A stretch of 64,000 bases of DNA from contig JAQXLA010000015.1 in the NCBI GenBank assembly GCA_029011315.1, positions 41,752 through 105,751 of the forward strand. Direction: 5' to 3'. This document shows positions 8,544 through 17,103 of the stretch, piece after piece. The notes under the pieces were generated by a model. That model saw only the letters and a program-made list of their open reading frames with translations, searched no databases and was not told the DNA's origin. Numbering within the stretch: the first letter of the stretch is position 1; each line of letters begins with the position of its first letter. The DNA comes from Desulfovibrionaceae bacterium. GTDB taxonomy: Bacteria; Desulfobacterota; Desulfovibrionia; Desulfovibrionales; Desulfovibrionaceae. The position numbers and the translations under genes were made by a program.

Positions 8544-9287
8544 ATGAGCAGCGGGAAACGTATCGGGTTTGTCCTTGTTCCGGGAGCATGGTGCGGCGGC
8601 TGGTGTTGGCGTCCAGTTATGCGCCGGCTGGCTGCTGCCGGATATGAGGCACAGGCGGTCACCTTTACAGGCGTTGGGGAGCGTCGGCATCTTCTTTCCT
8701 ACGACATCAATATGGAAACACATGTGAACGATGTGCTCAACGCGGTGCGCTATTCCGGTTTTGATGAAGTCGTTTTAGCGGCGCACAGCTATGGCGGTGC
8801 GCCGTCTCTCATCGCGGCGGATCGGTATCCGGAGCTTTTTCGAGCACTGGTTTTGCTGGACAGCATGGTTCCGGAAAATGGAGAAACCTGCCTCGAACTG
8901 CTTCCTGAAGAACAGGCTCGAGAGCGCATGCTGCGATCCAGGGCGCATGACGGACTGCTCAGCATGCCCGTTCCGGAACGGAAAGGACGTTTTGCCGAAA
9001 CTGAGGCCGGCAAGCGTTTTTGGGATATGATGACTTCTCAGCCAATTCGTCCATACAGGGATCGAATCGTTCTGCACCGTCCTGTCGGAGCAGGTATCCC
9101 GACAACGTTCGTATCCTGTCAGCCTCCGCGTTTGCATGCTCCGGCTGCCGGCGCTATCCGTGCGGCCTCGTATGGGTGGAAGGTTATTCCGGCAGAATCC
9201 TCACATAACATCCATCTTCAGCATCCTGATTTGGTCACGGAAATTCTCGTCCATGCGGCTCAGTCTTCTGATCAAAATCGCAGTTAG
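8544..9287 (+). CDS. Alpha/beta hydrolase
   Basis: A 247-residue alpha/beta-fold hydrolase, probably an esterase of the plant salicylate-esterase/pyrethroid-hydrolase type. Visible are the oxyanion region LVPGAWCGGWCW, the nucleophile elbow AHSYGG with Ser82, a LLDSM strand bearing the likely acid, and the late His in ESSHNIHLQHPD. No signal peptide is seen, so it is probably cytoplasmic. It is divergent from tssA and converges on dnaE, and the two stop codons overlap (TTAG at 9284-9287). The substrate cannot be inferred. Confidence 0.83.
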   Translation: MSSGKRIGFVLVPGAWCGGWCWRPVMRRLAAAGYEAQAVTFTGVGERRHLLSYDINMETHVNDVLNAVRYSGFDEVVLAAHSYGGAPSLIAADRYPELFRALVLLDSMVPENGETCLELLPEEQARERMLRSRAHDGLLSMPVPERKGRFAETEAGKRFWDMMTSQPIRPYRDRIVLHRPVGAGIPTTFVSCQPPRLHAPAAGAIRAASYGWKVIPAESSHNIHLQHPDLVTEILVHAAQSSDQNRS

Positions 9288-12200
9288 CGTGCGGCCCAGC
9301 GTTCCAGATCCCGGAGCAGATCCTGACCCGGATTCACTTTCCAATCCTGGCCAAATTCTACGCGGCAGATAACACCGTCTGGAAATGAGATGTCCAGCTG
9401 AAATACTGTATCGCCTTTATGCTGGCTCAGCAGCGCCTTCAATTCTCGGATTGCGGTATCGTCAAGCTGTGTCGCCGCAATGGGGAAGTCCTGAGGTGAA
9501 GCGTGATTGCTCTGGCTCATTTCCTTGAGCAGGGTGAGCTTCGTGCCAAGCAGACGGATGACTCTGGGCGCAGAATCTTCTTCGAGGTCGCTGTCCTGCT
9601 TTTCATCCCGACTTCTGTCGACTGTTGCGCTGAGCACAACAGGCTGCTCCGAGGAGATCAGTTCCCGTGAGGCTGACAGCTCTTCAGCAAAGAAGGTGAC
9701 TTCTGCGGTTCCGGTCAAGTCTTCCACGGCGGCGAAAGCCATGCGCTTGCCGGTTTTGGTCGTGATTTCCCGAACAGAGGTGATAAGCACGGCGCACTGC
9801 ACGGAAGTTTGATGGCTTAGCTCTCTCACATCTTCCAAAGTTTGCAGTCCAAGCCGCCGCAGTTCCCTGACATAGGGCTTAAGTGGATGACTGGATAGGT
9901 AAAATCCGAGTGTTTCCTTTTCAAACCGGAGTTTTTCTTCATTGCTCCATTCTTCAACTTCCGGAAAATCAATACCCAGACCTTTTTCCTCTTTGACAGG
10001 CTGCTGCGGCAGAAGACCAAACAGGGAGATCTGATTGGAGTTCTGTTCCCGGCTTTTTTTCTGACTGCGCGAGATAATATTGTCCAAAGCCTGAAGCATG
10101 CGGGCGCGGGGTTCGCCAAAACAGTCGCAGGCACCGCTTTTAATCAGATTTTCCAGAGTGCGCCGTGTGATTTTGCGGGGATTGGTTCTCAGGCAGAGAT
10201 CGGAAAGCGATTGGAATGGACCGTCCTGTTCGCGGGCGCGTTCGATTTCCTGTACAACTTCTGCGCCGATGTTGCGAATGCCTGCCAGACCAAATACGAT
10301 TTTGCCGTCATGGACTGAAAAGCGGCTTCGACTGAGCTGGACGTCCGGAGGAAGGATCTGCACTCCCATCCCGCTGCAGACATTGATGTATTTCAGGATA
10401 TGATCCTGATTGCCGATTTCCGATGTCAGTACCGACGCCATAAATTCAACGGGATAATAGGTCTTCAGATAGGCGGTGTGATACGTAATCTGCGCATAGG
10501 CTGCAGAATGGGATTTATTAAACCCGTATTCGGCGAATTTTTCCATCAGATCGAAGATTTCTGAAGCCTTTTCTTCGGATGTGCCTCTCTCAATAGCTCC
10601 GCTTACAAAGCGTCCACGTTGTTCGGCCATCGCTTCGGCGTTCTTTTTGCCCATGGCGCGGCGGAGCAGATCGGCACCTCCGAGGGTGTATCCGGCCACA
10701 ATCTGCGTGATCTGCATAACCTGTTCCTGGTAGACAATGACTCCGTAGGTATCCTTCAGGCATTGCTCCAAAGAAGGGAGAGGGTAGGTAACAGCAACTT
10801 CGCCGTGCTTGCGCTTGATAAATTCGTCGACCATACCCGAACCGAGAGGTCCTGGACGGTAAAGTGCCAGCATAGCGATGAGATCTTCAAAGCATGTGGG
10901 GCGGAGCATGCGTAGATATTGCCGCATGCCCGAACTTTCCACCTGAAAGACGCCGTCGGTATCGCCTTTGGAGAACAGATCGAAAACTTTGGGATCGGAT
11001 AGAGGCAGCGTATCGAGGTTCGGCGGGATTTTTTCTTGCTCGGCAATAGTTTTGAGGGTGCGATCGATAATCGTCATGGTGCGCAATCCGAGAAAGTCGA
11101 ACTTTACAAGACCGACTTTCTCCACCATTTTCATATCAAATTGCGTGACGAGTTCGTTTTTCTTGCCCCGGTACAGAGGCAGGTAATTTTCCATGGGCTT
11201 GTCGGAGATCACAACCCCGGCCGCATGTGTGGAAGCATGGCGTGAAAGACCTTCGAGCCGCATGGAGATATCGATCAGCCGCCGGATATCCGGATCGCTC
11301 TTGTACAGCTTCATCAATTCCGGTTCGGCATCGAGAGCCTTGGAAATGGTGATTTTGAGATCTTCGGGTATCATTTTGGCGATGCGGTCAACATCTTTCA
11401 GGGGCATGTTGAATACGCGCCCCACGTCACGCACGACGGCTTTGGCCTTCATTTTTCCGAATGTAGTAATCTGGGCTACGGAATCGGCCCCGTATTTTTG
11501 CGTCACGTACTGAATCACTTTCGTTCGATTCTGTTCGCAGAAATCCACGTCGATATCAGGCAAGCTGACGCGTTCAATATTGAGAAACCGTTCAAAAATG
11601 AGATTGTAGGGGAGCGGATCGAGATTGGTAATGCGCAGAGACCATACCACGACGGAACCTGCAGCCGATCCTCGACCCGGACCTACAGGAATGTCATGGC
11701 TTTTTGCCCAGTTGATAAAGTCCTGGACGATGAGAAAATAACCTGGAAAGCCCATTTTGCAGATAACGTCGAGCTCCATTTCCAGTCGATCCCAATAGGC
11801 CTGCTGATTGATATGATCCCGATCCGGATGTTCCTTGAGCCGACGTTCCAGTCCTTCCCGAGCCAGACGCTGAAACTCCGTTTCCAGCGTCATCCCTTCA
11901 GACAATTCATAGACTGGAAAGAAGTGCTTGCCGAAATCCATGGTTACATCGCACTGTTCAGCGATTTTCACAGAATTTTCAATAGCTTCAGGGCAATCTG
12001 CAAAAGCTTCTGCCATTTCCTGCGGAGATTTGAAATATAGATCGTCGGCAGCGAAGCGAAACCGATCGGTATCTTCGTAATGTGCCTGCGTCTGAATGCA
12101 CAGCAGCACATCGTGAGCCTCAACATCGTCACTATTCAGATAATGGCAGTCGTTTGTTGCGACGAGGGGCAGACCTGTTTCCAGAGCAATCTGCCGCAAA

Positions 12201-12784
12201 CCACTGTTGACACGGGCCTGTTCAGGAAGACTGTTGGCCTGAATTTCGAGATAAAAGCCGTCACGGAAAATATCGCTGTATTCTCCAGCCAGATGGACAG
12301 CATCTTCATAGGTTCCTCCGCCGGGAATTTGGCGGTTTTTGCCCATCAACGTACGGGGAATTTCTCCTGCAACACAGGCCGAAAGAGCGATAATGCCGCT
12401 GGAAAACTGCCGCAGCAGGGACTTGTCAACTCTTGGACGATAATGGAACCCTTCGAGCCAACTGCGAGAAACGAGTTTGACGAGGTTGTGATAACCTTCG
12501 TTGTTCTTCGCCAGAAGAATGAGATGATGGCGAACTCTTGCAAGATCGGATGTCTTATCCAGGCGATCAGGAGCAACATAGACTTCGCAGCCAATGACTG
12601 GATGCACACCGTAATCTTTGCACATGGAATAAAAATAGGCAGCGGCAAACAGATTTCCATGATCCGTCACCGCAGCGGCAGGCATACCGAATTCCCGTGT
12701 TTTGGCGCAGAGATCCTTCAGGCGGATTGCGCCGTCAAGCAGGCTGTATTCCGTATGGCAATGAAGATGGACAAAGCTGGACAT
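9284..12784 (-). CDS. dnaE: DNA polymerase III alpha subunit
   Basis: Main replicative polymerase of 1166 residues. The N-terminal PHP domain starts FVHLHCHTEYSLLDG. The polymerase palm shows GPGRGSAAGS and the catalytic aspartates of PDIDVDFC. A helix-hairpin-helix and OB-fold region occupies roughly the last 350 residues (RKITRRTLENLIKSGACD, then the QCAVLITSVREITTKTG strand). The start at MSSFVHLHCH was chosen by family agreement and an AAGGA site upstream; a 30-codon extension is rejected. It is a single-gene unit divergent from the acyltransferase. Confidence 0.97.
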   Translation of the reverse strand: MSSFVHLHCHTEYSLLDGAIRLKDLCAKTREFGMPAAAVTDHGNLFAAAYFYSMCKDYGVHPVIGCEVYVAPDRLDKTSDLARVRHHLILLAKNNEGYHNLVKLVSRSWLEGFHYRPRVDKSLLRQFSSGIIALSACVAGEIPRTLMGKNRQIPGGGTYEDAVHLAGEYSDIFRDGFYLEIQANSLPEQARVNSGLRQIALETGLPLVATNDCHYLNSDDVEAHDVLLCIQTQAHYEDTDRFRFAADDLYFKSPQEMAEAFADCPEAIENSVKIAEQCDVTMDFGKHFFPVYELSEGMTLETEFQRLAREGLERRLKEHPDRDHINQQAYWDRLEMELDVICKMGFPGYFLIVQDFINWAKSHDIPVGPGRGSAAGSVVVWSLRITNLDPLPYNLIFERFLNIERVSLPDIDVDFCEQNRTKVIQYVTQKYGADSVAQITTFGKMKAKAVVRDVGRVFNMPLKDVDRIAKMIPEDLKITISKALDAEPELMKLYKSDPDIRRLIDISMRLEGLSRHASTHAAGVVISDKPMENYLPLYRGKKNELVTQFDMKMVEKVGLVKFDFLGLRTMTIIDRTLKTIAEQEKIPPNLDTLPLSDPKVFDLFSKGDTDGVFQVESSGMRQYLRMLRPTCFEDLIAMLALYRPGPLGSGMVDEFIKRKHGEVAVTYPLPSLEQCLKDTYGVIVYQEQVMQITQIVAGYTLGGADLLRRAMGKKNAEAMAEQRGRFVSGAIERGTSEEKASEIFDLMEKFAEYGFNKSHSAAYAQITYHTAYLKTYYPVEFMASVLTSEIGNQDHILKYINVCSGMGVQILPPDVQLSRSRFSVHDGKIVFGLAGIRNIGAEVVQEIERAREQDGPFQSLSDLCLRTNPRKITRRTLENLIKSGACDCFGEPRARMLQALDNIISRSQKKSREQNSNQISLFGLLPQQPVKEEKGLGIDFPEVEEWSNEEKLRFEKETLGFYLSSHPLKPYVRELRRLGLQTLEDVRELSHQTSVQCAVLITSVREITTKTGKRMAFAAVEDLTGTAEVTFFAEELSASRELISSEQPVVLSATVDRSRDEKQDSDLEEDSAPRVIRLLGTKLTLLKEMSQSNHASPQDFPIAATQLDDTAIRELKALLSQHKGDTVFQLDISFPDGVICRVEFGQDWKVNPGQDLLRDLERWAAR

Positions 12785-13077
12785 GAATCCAATCCTTACA
12801 ATCTGACAGTTTATTTTTTTATCATTTTGATTATGGCCTGTTTTTCTTGTAACGGTTTCAGTCTTGCGGTGCAAGCCAGCTAATCAGGTCAAAAAAGGAT
12901 CCTTTCGGGAATAAAACTTTACATAATCTTTATTGTAATTTTTTATTAATTTCATCATCAATATTCAAAAATCCTACAATAAACCAATCCATAAAGGAAA
13001 AGGCCTTGATCTTGAAAAAGCCTCAAAACCGGATCATAATTCCGCACAGAACATTTTATTTGCGAACGGAGGATACC

Positions 13078-13881
13078 ATGTCCGCTCAGAAACCATGGGA
13101 GCTGGCGTCTTACAGTACAGAATCTCCTGCGCCAAAATCAATGGCGGCTCGTTTTTTTACCTCGATTTATTTTTACAGTAAGGTTATGGGAACAATTTGG
13201 CGAGCTTCGTCTTTGGCGCAAAAAAATCTATATTCCGGCAAAGAATGGATTGAAAGCAGTCGGGAAATTTTTCAATGGCTTGAAGAAGTTGGCTGCACGA
13301 TAGAAATAGAGGGAATGTCGAATTATCAGAAACTTGATGCCCCCTGTATTTTCATTGGCAACCATATGAGCACCTTGGAAACTTTCGTTCTTCCCTGCTT
13401 AATTCAGCCGTGGAAGGATATGACTTTCGTCGTGAAGGAAAGTCTTGTGCATTATCCCTTGTTTGGATCTGTTCTTCGAAGCCGGAATCCCATTGTCGTT
13501 GGACGGGTTAATCCCCGTGAGGATTTGGCTGCCGTGCTCGGGCAGGGCATGGAGATTTTGAATAAGGGGCGCTCTTTGATTATTTTCCCGCAAAGCACAC
13601 GAACCCAACGCTTTGATCCCAAGTATTTTAATACAATTGGGATAAAGCTGGCAAGAAAAGCCGGAGTGCCGGTGATTCCGTTGGCATTGCGAACGGATGC
13701 TTGGGGGACGAGCCGTCTGACGAAGGACTTTGGTCCGATTACGCCGTCTTCAGTGATTCATTTTGCTTTCGGCGAACCGCTCGTTGTTTCCGGGACTGGC
13801 AGGAATGAGCATCAGCAGATTGTTGACTTTATTTCCAGACGTCTGAAGTCATGGGGACTGCCTCCGGTTGAAAACGCCTGA
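13078..13881 (+). CDS. 1-acyl-sn-glycerol-3-phosphate acyltransferase family protein
   Basis: A 267-residue PlsC-type acyltransferase. Motif I is GNHMSTLET, so the usual HX4D is HX4E here. Later motifs are FPQSTRTQRF (normally FPEGTR) and VPVIPLALRTDAWG. These fit a subgroup of lysophosphatidate acyltransferase relatives. A hydrophobic segment near residues 25-45 may sit in the membrane. The start has GGAGGATACC directly upstream; a longer frame (24 codons) lacks support. It may complete phosphatidate synthesis with PlsX and PlsY, but the altered motifs leave the substrate open. Confidence 0.82.
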   Translation: MSAQKPWELASYSTESPAPKSMAARFFTSIYFYSKVMGTIWRASSLAQKNLYSGKEWIESSREIFQWLEEVGCTIEIEGMSNYQKLDAPCIFIGNHMSTLETFVLPCLIQPWKDMTFVVKESLVHYPLFGSVLRSRNPIVVGRVNPREDLAAVLGQGMEILNKGRSLIIFPQSTRTQRFDPKYFNTIGIKLARKAGVPVIPLALRTDAWGTSRLTKDFGPITPSSVIHFAFGEPLVVSGTGRNEHQQIVDFISRRLKSWGLPPVENA

Positions 13882-14001
13882 ATCAGTGAATGACAAAGCA
13901 TCTTTTCTATGGCATATTGCCATGAATCATCCGGACTTTATTCTCCGTAGAGAATTTTATGGGCTGTCCGGTAACCTTAAACAACCGTATGGAGTTTTTC
14001 C

Positions 14002-14328
14002 ATGAAAGTAACGCTTACACCTGAAGCTCTGAAGGAACTTGATGCTTTTTTTGCCGATAAAGAAAAGGAACCCATTCGTATTTATATCCAGTATGCCTGT
14101 TCTGGCGCGTATCTGGCTATAGCGCTTGATCCGGTAGACAGCCGGGATTTTACGGCTGAAGTCAATGGCTATACATTCTGCATGAATCAGGATCTGTATG
14201 GCAATACCGGTGACATTACCATCTCGAAGGAAGAAGGCGGTTTTGACGTTCAGTGTGAAAAGCCTCTTCCCAAACCGGCTGTCAGCCCTTGTGCCTCCTG
14301 TGGAGGCGGGTGCGGTACGACCCATTAA
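14002..14328 (+). CDS. HesB/IscA-like protein with Cys-rich tail
   Basis: A 108-residue protein that begins MKVTLTPEALKELDAFF, the start of the Fe-S biosynthesis (HesB/IscA) fold. A single cysteine lies in IQYACSGAYLAIALD, where A-type carriers have their first conserved cysteine. The usual C-terminal CGC pair is replaced by a longer tail CASCGGGCGTTH carrying three cysteines. It may handle iron-sulfur clusters or metals, but it is not a standard IscA. It is a single gene ending in a terminator. Confidence 0.72.
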   Translation: MKVTLTPEALKELDAFFADKEKEPIRIYIQYACSGAYLAIALDPVDSRDFTAEVNGYTFCMNQDLYGNTGDITISKEEGGFDVQCEKPLPKPAVSPCASCGGGCGTTH

Positions 14329-14342
14329 TTTTCAGATATTTC

Positions 14343-14378
14343 AAGGCGTCAGCATCAATCCTGCTGACGCCTTTTGCT
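14343..14378 (+). terminator. Terminator after HesB-like gene
   Basis: Perfect 12-bp stem AAGGCGTCAGCA/TGCTGACGCCTT with a 7-base loop, followed by TTGCTTTTTT. Confidence 0.9.
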
Positions 14379-14448
14379 TTTTTGCGTTCCCTTTTGACCT
14401 TGTGAGATGCGGATCTCATTACTAGCTCTGCAAATCTGGAGGCAGTCG

Positions 14449-15321
14449 ATGAGTCGGGTAAAAAATCTTGCGATCATGCTGTGTGTTATGGGCAGTCTTG
14501 CAGTTTTTGCCGCATATGAGCTGCATATGGATGACAATGAAGGGAGAGAAATAAAAATCAATCCGTCTTCGGGCGGGGTACTGATGAAATCGCCCGAGGT
14601 ATCTGAAGACAAAATGGCTTCTTCCGAAAGTATTCCCCAAGTTTCCGGAACGCTGATGCCTCCACCTGTCGAATCTTCTGAATTGACTCCTCCTCAGGTT
14701 CTGCAGCTGCCCGATGATATGTTTAAAGCGGAGGAAAAGAGTAGCGGATCTCTTTCTGACGGAAACAGTGCTTCGTTGAATTCCGCAGCCACTGGTTCTT
14801 CATCCGATCCTGATTTGCTGGAGACATCTGACAAAAATCAGTCGGAATCAGGGCAGTCATCTGATGCGCTGGCCGGAGCAGAAGAGAGAGCCGTGGTGCA
14901 GGATGCCGAAACTGCAACTTCGGATCGTCCTGCTGGACCTATTGTCCGGAAACAGGCATCCGGACCAAAAAATATCGTTGTCACCACCAAGTCTCCCAGG
15001 AAAGTTTCCGGAACACAGAAGATCGTGAAAGCGACACGTCTTTCTCTGGGAAAAAATATTGTTTTTCTTGTTACCGGCGAAGAAACGATGCATTGCAAAA
15101 CAATGTTTTTGAAGAATCCGTATCGTTACGTTGTCGATATTCGCGGTAATTGGATTATTGATGTTCCGGATGTGCCCAAAAACAGACTGCTGAAGACGAT
15201 TCGAGTCGGAAGACAGAGCAATGGCTATACACGTGTTGTGCTGGAATGTTTGGGAAAACCGATGAAAACAGCTGTTCGCGGCAAAGATACGACGACGCTT
15301 GAAATTCGTGTAGAATACTGA
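14449..15321 (+). CDS. Membrane-anchored AMIN-domain protein
   Basis: A 290-residue protein with three parts. A single N-terminal membrane segment lies near residues 5-22. A long Ser/Glu/Pro-rich linker spans roughly 35-190. The C-terminal beta-rich domain has PYRYVVDIRGNW and YTRVVLECLGKP, typical of AMIN domains that target peptidoglycan amidases and secretins to the envelope. The domain should face the periplasm. The start has GGAGG seven bases upstream. No catalytic domain is present, so it is probably a localisation or scaffold protein. It converges on ychF. Confidence 0.75.
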   Translation: MSRVKNLAIMLCVMGSLAVFAAYELHMDDNEGREIKINPSSGGVLMKSPEVSEDKMASSESIPQVSGTLMPPPVESSELTPPQVLQLPDDMFKAEEKSSGSLSDGNSASLNSAATGSSSDPDLLETSDKNQSESGQSSDALAGAEERAVVQDAETATSDRPAGPIVRKQASGPKNIVVTTKSPRKVSGTQKIVKATRLSLGKNIVFLVTGEETMHCKTMFLKNPYRYVVDIRGNWIIDVPDVPKNRLLKTIRVGRQSNGYTRVVLECLGKPMKTAVRGKDTTTLEIRVEY

Positions 15322-15346
15322 CTCCGGTATGACCCTTATCTCGTAT

Positions 15347-15377
15347 TGAAAGAGCCGCGAAATTCGCGGCTCTTTCA
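15347..15377. terminator. Hairpin between AMIN gene and ychF
   Basis: Stem TGAAAGAGCCGCGAA with its complement and almost no loop lies between two convergent stops. It lacks a long T-run but the stem itself ends in TTTC on both strands, so it may act in both directions. Confidence 0.65.
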
Positions 15378-15392
15378 GATCTATGCAGAATG

Positions 15393-16493
15393 CTAAACAT
15401 TGAAGAGAAAGTGCATGATATCACCGTCTCGAACGACATATTCCTTGCCTTCTGTTCTGAGGACACCTGCCGTTCTGCAGGCTGCTTCTGTTTTATGTGC
15501 AATAAAGTCCTCATAGCTGATGACTTCTGCCCGGATGAAGCCTTTTTCAAAATCTGTATGAATAACTCCGGCCGCCTGCGGTGCTTTCCAGCCGATGCTG
15601 ATGGTCCATGCCTTGTTTTCTTTATCGCCTACTGTAAAATAGCTTTGCAGACCGAGAGCTTTGTATCCGGCCTGAATGACGTTTTCCAGGCTGCTGCGGG
15701 TAATATCGTAAGAAGAAAGGATTTCTTTTTGGTCTGCATCCGATAAACCCTGAAGTTCTTCTTCAAGTCTTGCACAGACAATAACGGTTTCTGCTCCCTG
15801 GGATGCAGCGATTTCCCTGAGTTCCTGTACATAGCTATTGCCTGATGTCAGACTGTCTTCATTCACATTGGCACAGAAAATTTTTGTTTTGGCAGTCAGC
15901 AGACCCATTTCCTTCATGATTCCGGCAATGGCGTCATCATCTTTTCCGGAAAAGCTGGATGCCGAATGTCCATCCATAAGATGTTGGAGGAGCTTTTCTA
16001 GAAGCGATACGGCACCTCGGGCGTCTTTGTCAGCCTTAGCGATTTTTTTCAGACGTTCCAGACGCCGAGACACGGTCTGTGAATCGGCAATCAGCAGTTC
16101 GAGTTCAATCGTTTCTACATCTCGGGCTGGATTCACGCTGCCGTCGACATGGGTGATATTGTCGTCGTCAAAGCAGCGCACAACCTCAAGAATGGCTGAA
16201 CAGTCGCGGATATTGCCAAGAAACTGGTTTCCGAGTCCTTCGCCTTGGCTGGCACCGCGTACCAATCCGGCAATATCGATAAAATCAACAGTGGCTTGTA
16301 CTGTCTTTTGCGGATGCACGAGTTCCTCAAGAACAGCAAGTCGTTCATCCGGAACAGGCACCGTGGCCTTGTTGGGCTCAATTGTACAGAAGGGATAGTT
16401 AGCTGCCTGAGCATTCTGGGCTTTGGTCAGCGCATTGAACAGCGTGGATTTGCCAACGTTCGGCAGTCCGACTATACCGATGCTTAATGCCAT
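15393..16493 (-). CDS. ychF: Redox-regulated ATPase/GTPase YchF
   Basis: A 366-residue Obg-like P-loop NTPase associated with ribosomes. The start MALSIGIVGLPNVGKSTLFNAL carries Walker A, followed by NYPFCTIEPN and the DIAGLVRGASQGEGLGN switch region. The C-terminal TGS domain ends VVRDGDIMHFLFNV, the family signature. Length is normal. It is upstream of nothing on its strand and converges with the AMIN gene. Confidence 0.96.
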   Translation of the reverse strand: MALSIGIVGLPNVGKSTLFNALTKAQNAQAANYPFCTIEPNKATVPVPDERLAVLEELVHPQKTVQATVDFIDIAGLVRGASQGEGLGNQFLGNIRDCSAILEVVRCFDDDNITHVDGSVNPARDVETIELELLIADSQTVSRRLERLKKIAKADKDARGAVSLLEKLLQHLMDGHSASSFSGKDDDAIAGIMKEMGLLTAKTKIFCANVNEDSLTSGNSYVQELREIAASQGAETVIVCARLEEELQGLSDADQKEILSSYDITRSSLENVIQAGYKALGLQSYFTVGDKENKAWTISIGWKAPQAAGVIHTDFEKGFIRAEVISYEDFIAHKTEAACRTAGVLRTEGKEYVVRDGDIMHFLFNV

Positions 16494-16515
16494 GAAATAC
16501 CTCGTTTTTCATTCA

Positions 16516-17103
16516 TTATTTTTTCAGCCAGGTTTTTTCCCGTCCTTCGAGGAGACGTCGAATATTGTCCCGATGGCTGTGCAGCACAAGAAGAAAGATA
16601 GCGCAGGACAGCGGAAAAGGACTCCATTTTCCGGAAAAGGCAAGGAGAAGCGGCATAACGGTAACAAGAGCCAGGGATCCAAGGGAAACAAAACCGGAAC
16701 GCCAGATCAGCATAATGCAGATCAGGGCAGAAACAATGAGCTGCCAGAATGCTATGGGAATAAGGACTCCGATAGACGTGGCCACAGCCTTGCCTCCTCT
16801 GAATCGGAGAAAGCAGGAATGAAGATGGCCGATAATGGCTGCAAGTCCGACAGTTGTCAGAAACACAGTATCCTGATCAGCCAGGGAAACGGCGATGCTC
16901 ATAGGAATGACACCCTTCAGAATATCGCAGACAAGGGTCATGAATCCCCATTTTTTGCCACATAAGCGGGCGACATTAGTAGATCCGACATTGCCGCTTC
17001 CAGCAGTGCGCGGATCGATGCCGCAGAATGTTCGAGCCAGAATCAGGCCGAAAGGAATCGATCCGAGTACATAGGCACAAAAGGAAAGAAGCAATGTCAT
17101 CAA
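16516..17103 (-). CDS. plsY: Acyl-phosphate glycerol-3-phosphate acyltransferase
   Basis: A 195-residue polytopic membrane enzyme that acylates glycerol-3-phosphate with acyl-phosphate made by PlsX. It has about five membrane segments and the family motifs GSIPFGLILA, GSGNVGSTNVAR and FRGGKAVATSIG. Its ATG overlaps the stop of the RNB-type ribonuclease gene (ATGA), so the two are probably translated together. The first loop and the GGKAVAT block give high certainty. Confidence 0.95.
   Translation of the reverse strand: MMTLLLSFCAYVLGSIPFGLILARTFCGIDPRTAGSGNVGSTNVARLCGKKWGFMTLVCDILKGVIPMSIAVSLADQDTVFLTTVGLAAIIGHLHSCFLRFRGGKAVATSIGVLIPIAFWQLIVSALICIMLIWRSGFVSLGSLALVTVMPLLLAFSGKWSPFPLSCAIFLLVLHSHRDNIRRLLEGREKTWLKK

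Noticed and set aside
12080..12883. 267-codon frame antisense to the dnaE 5' part
   Set aside because: Covers the PHP domain of dnaE and has no support of its own.
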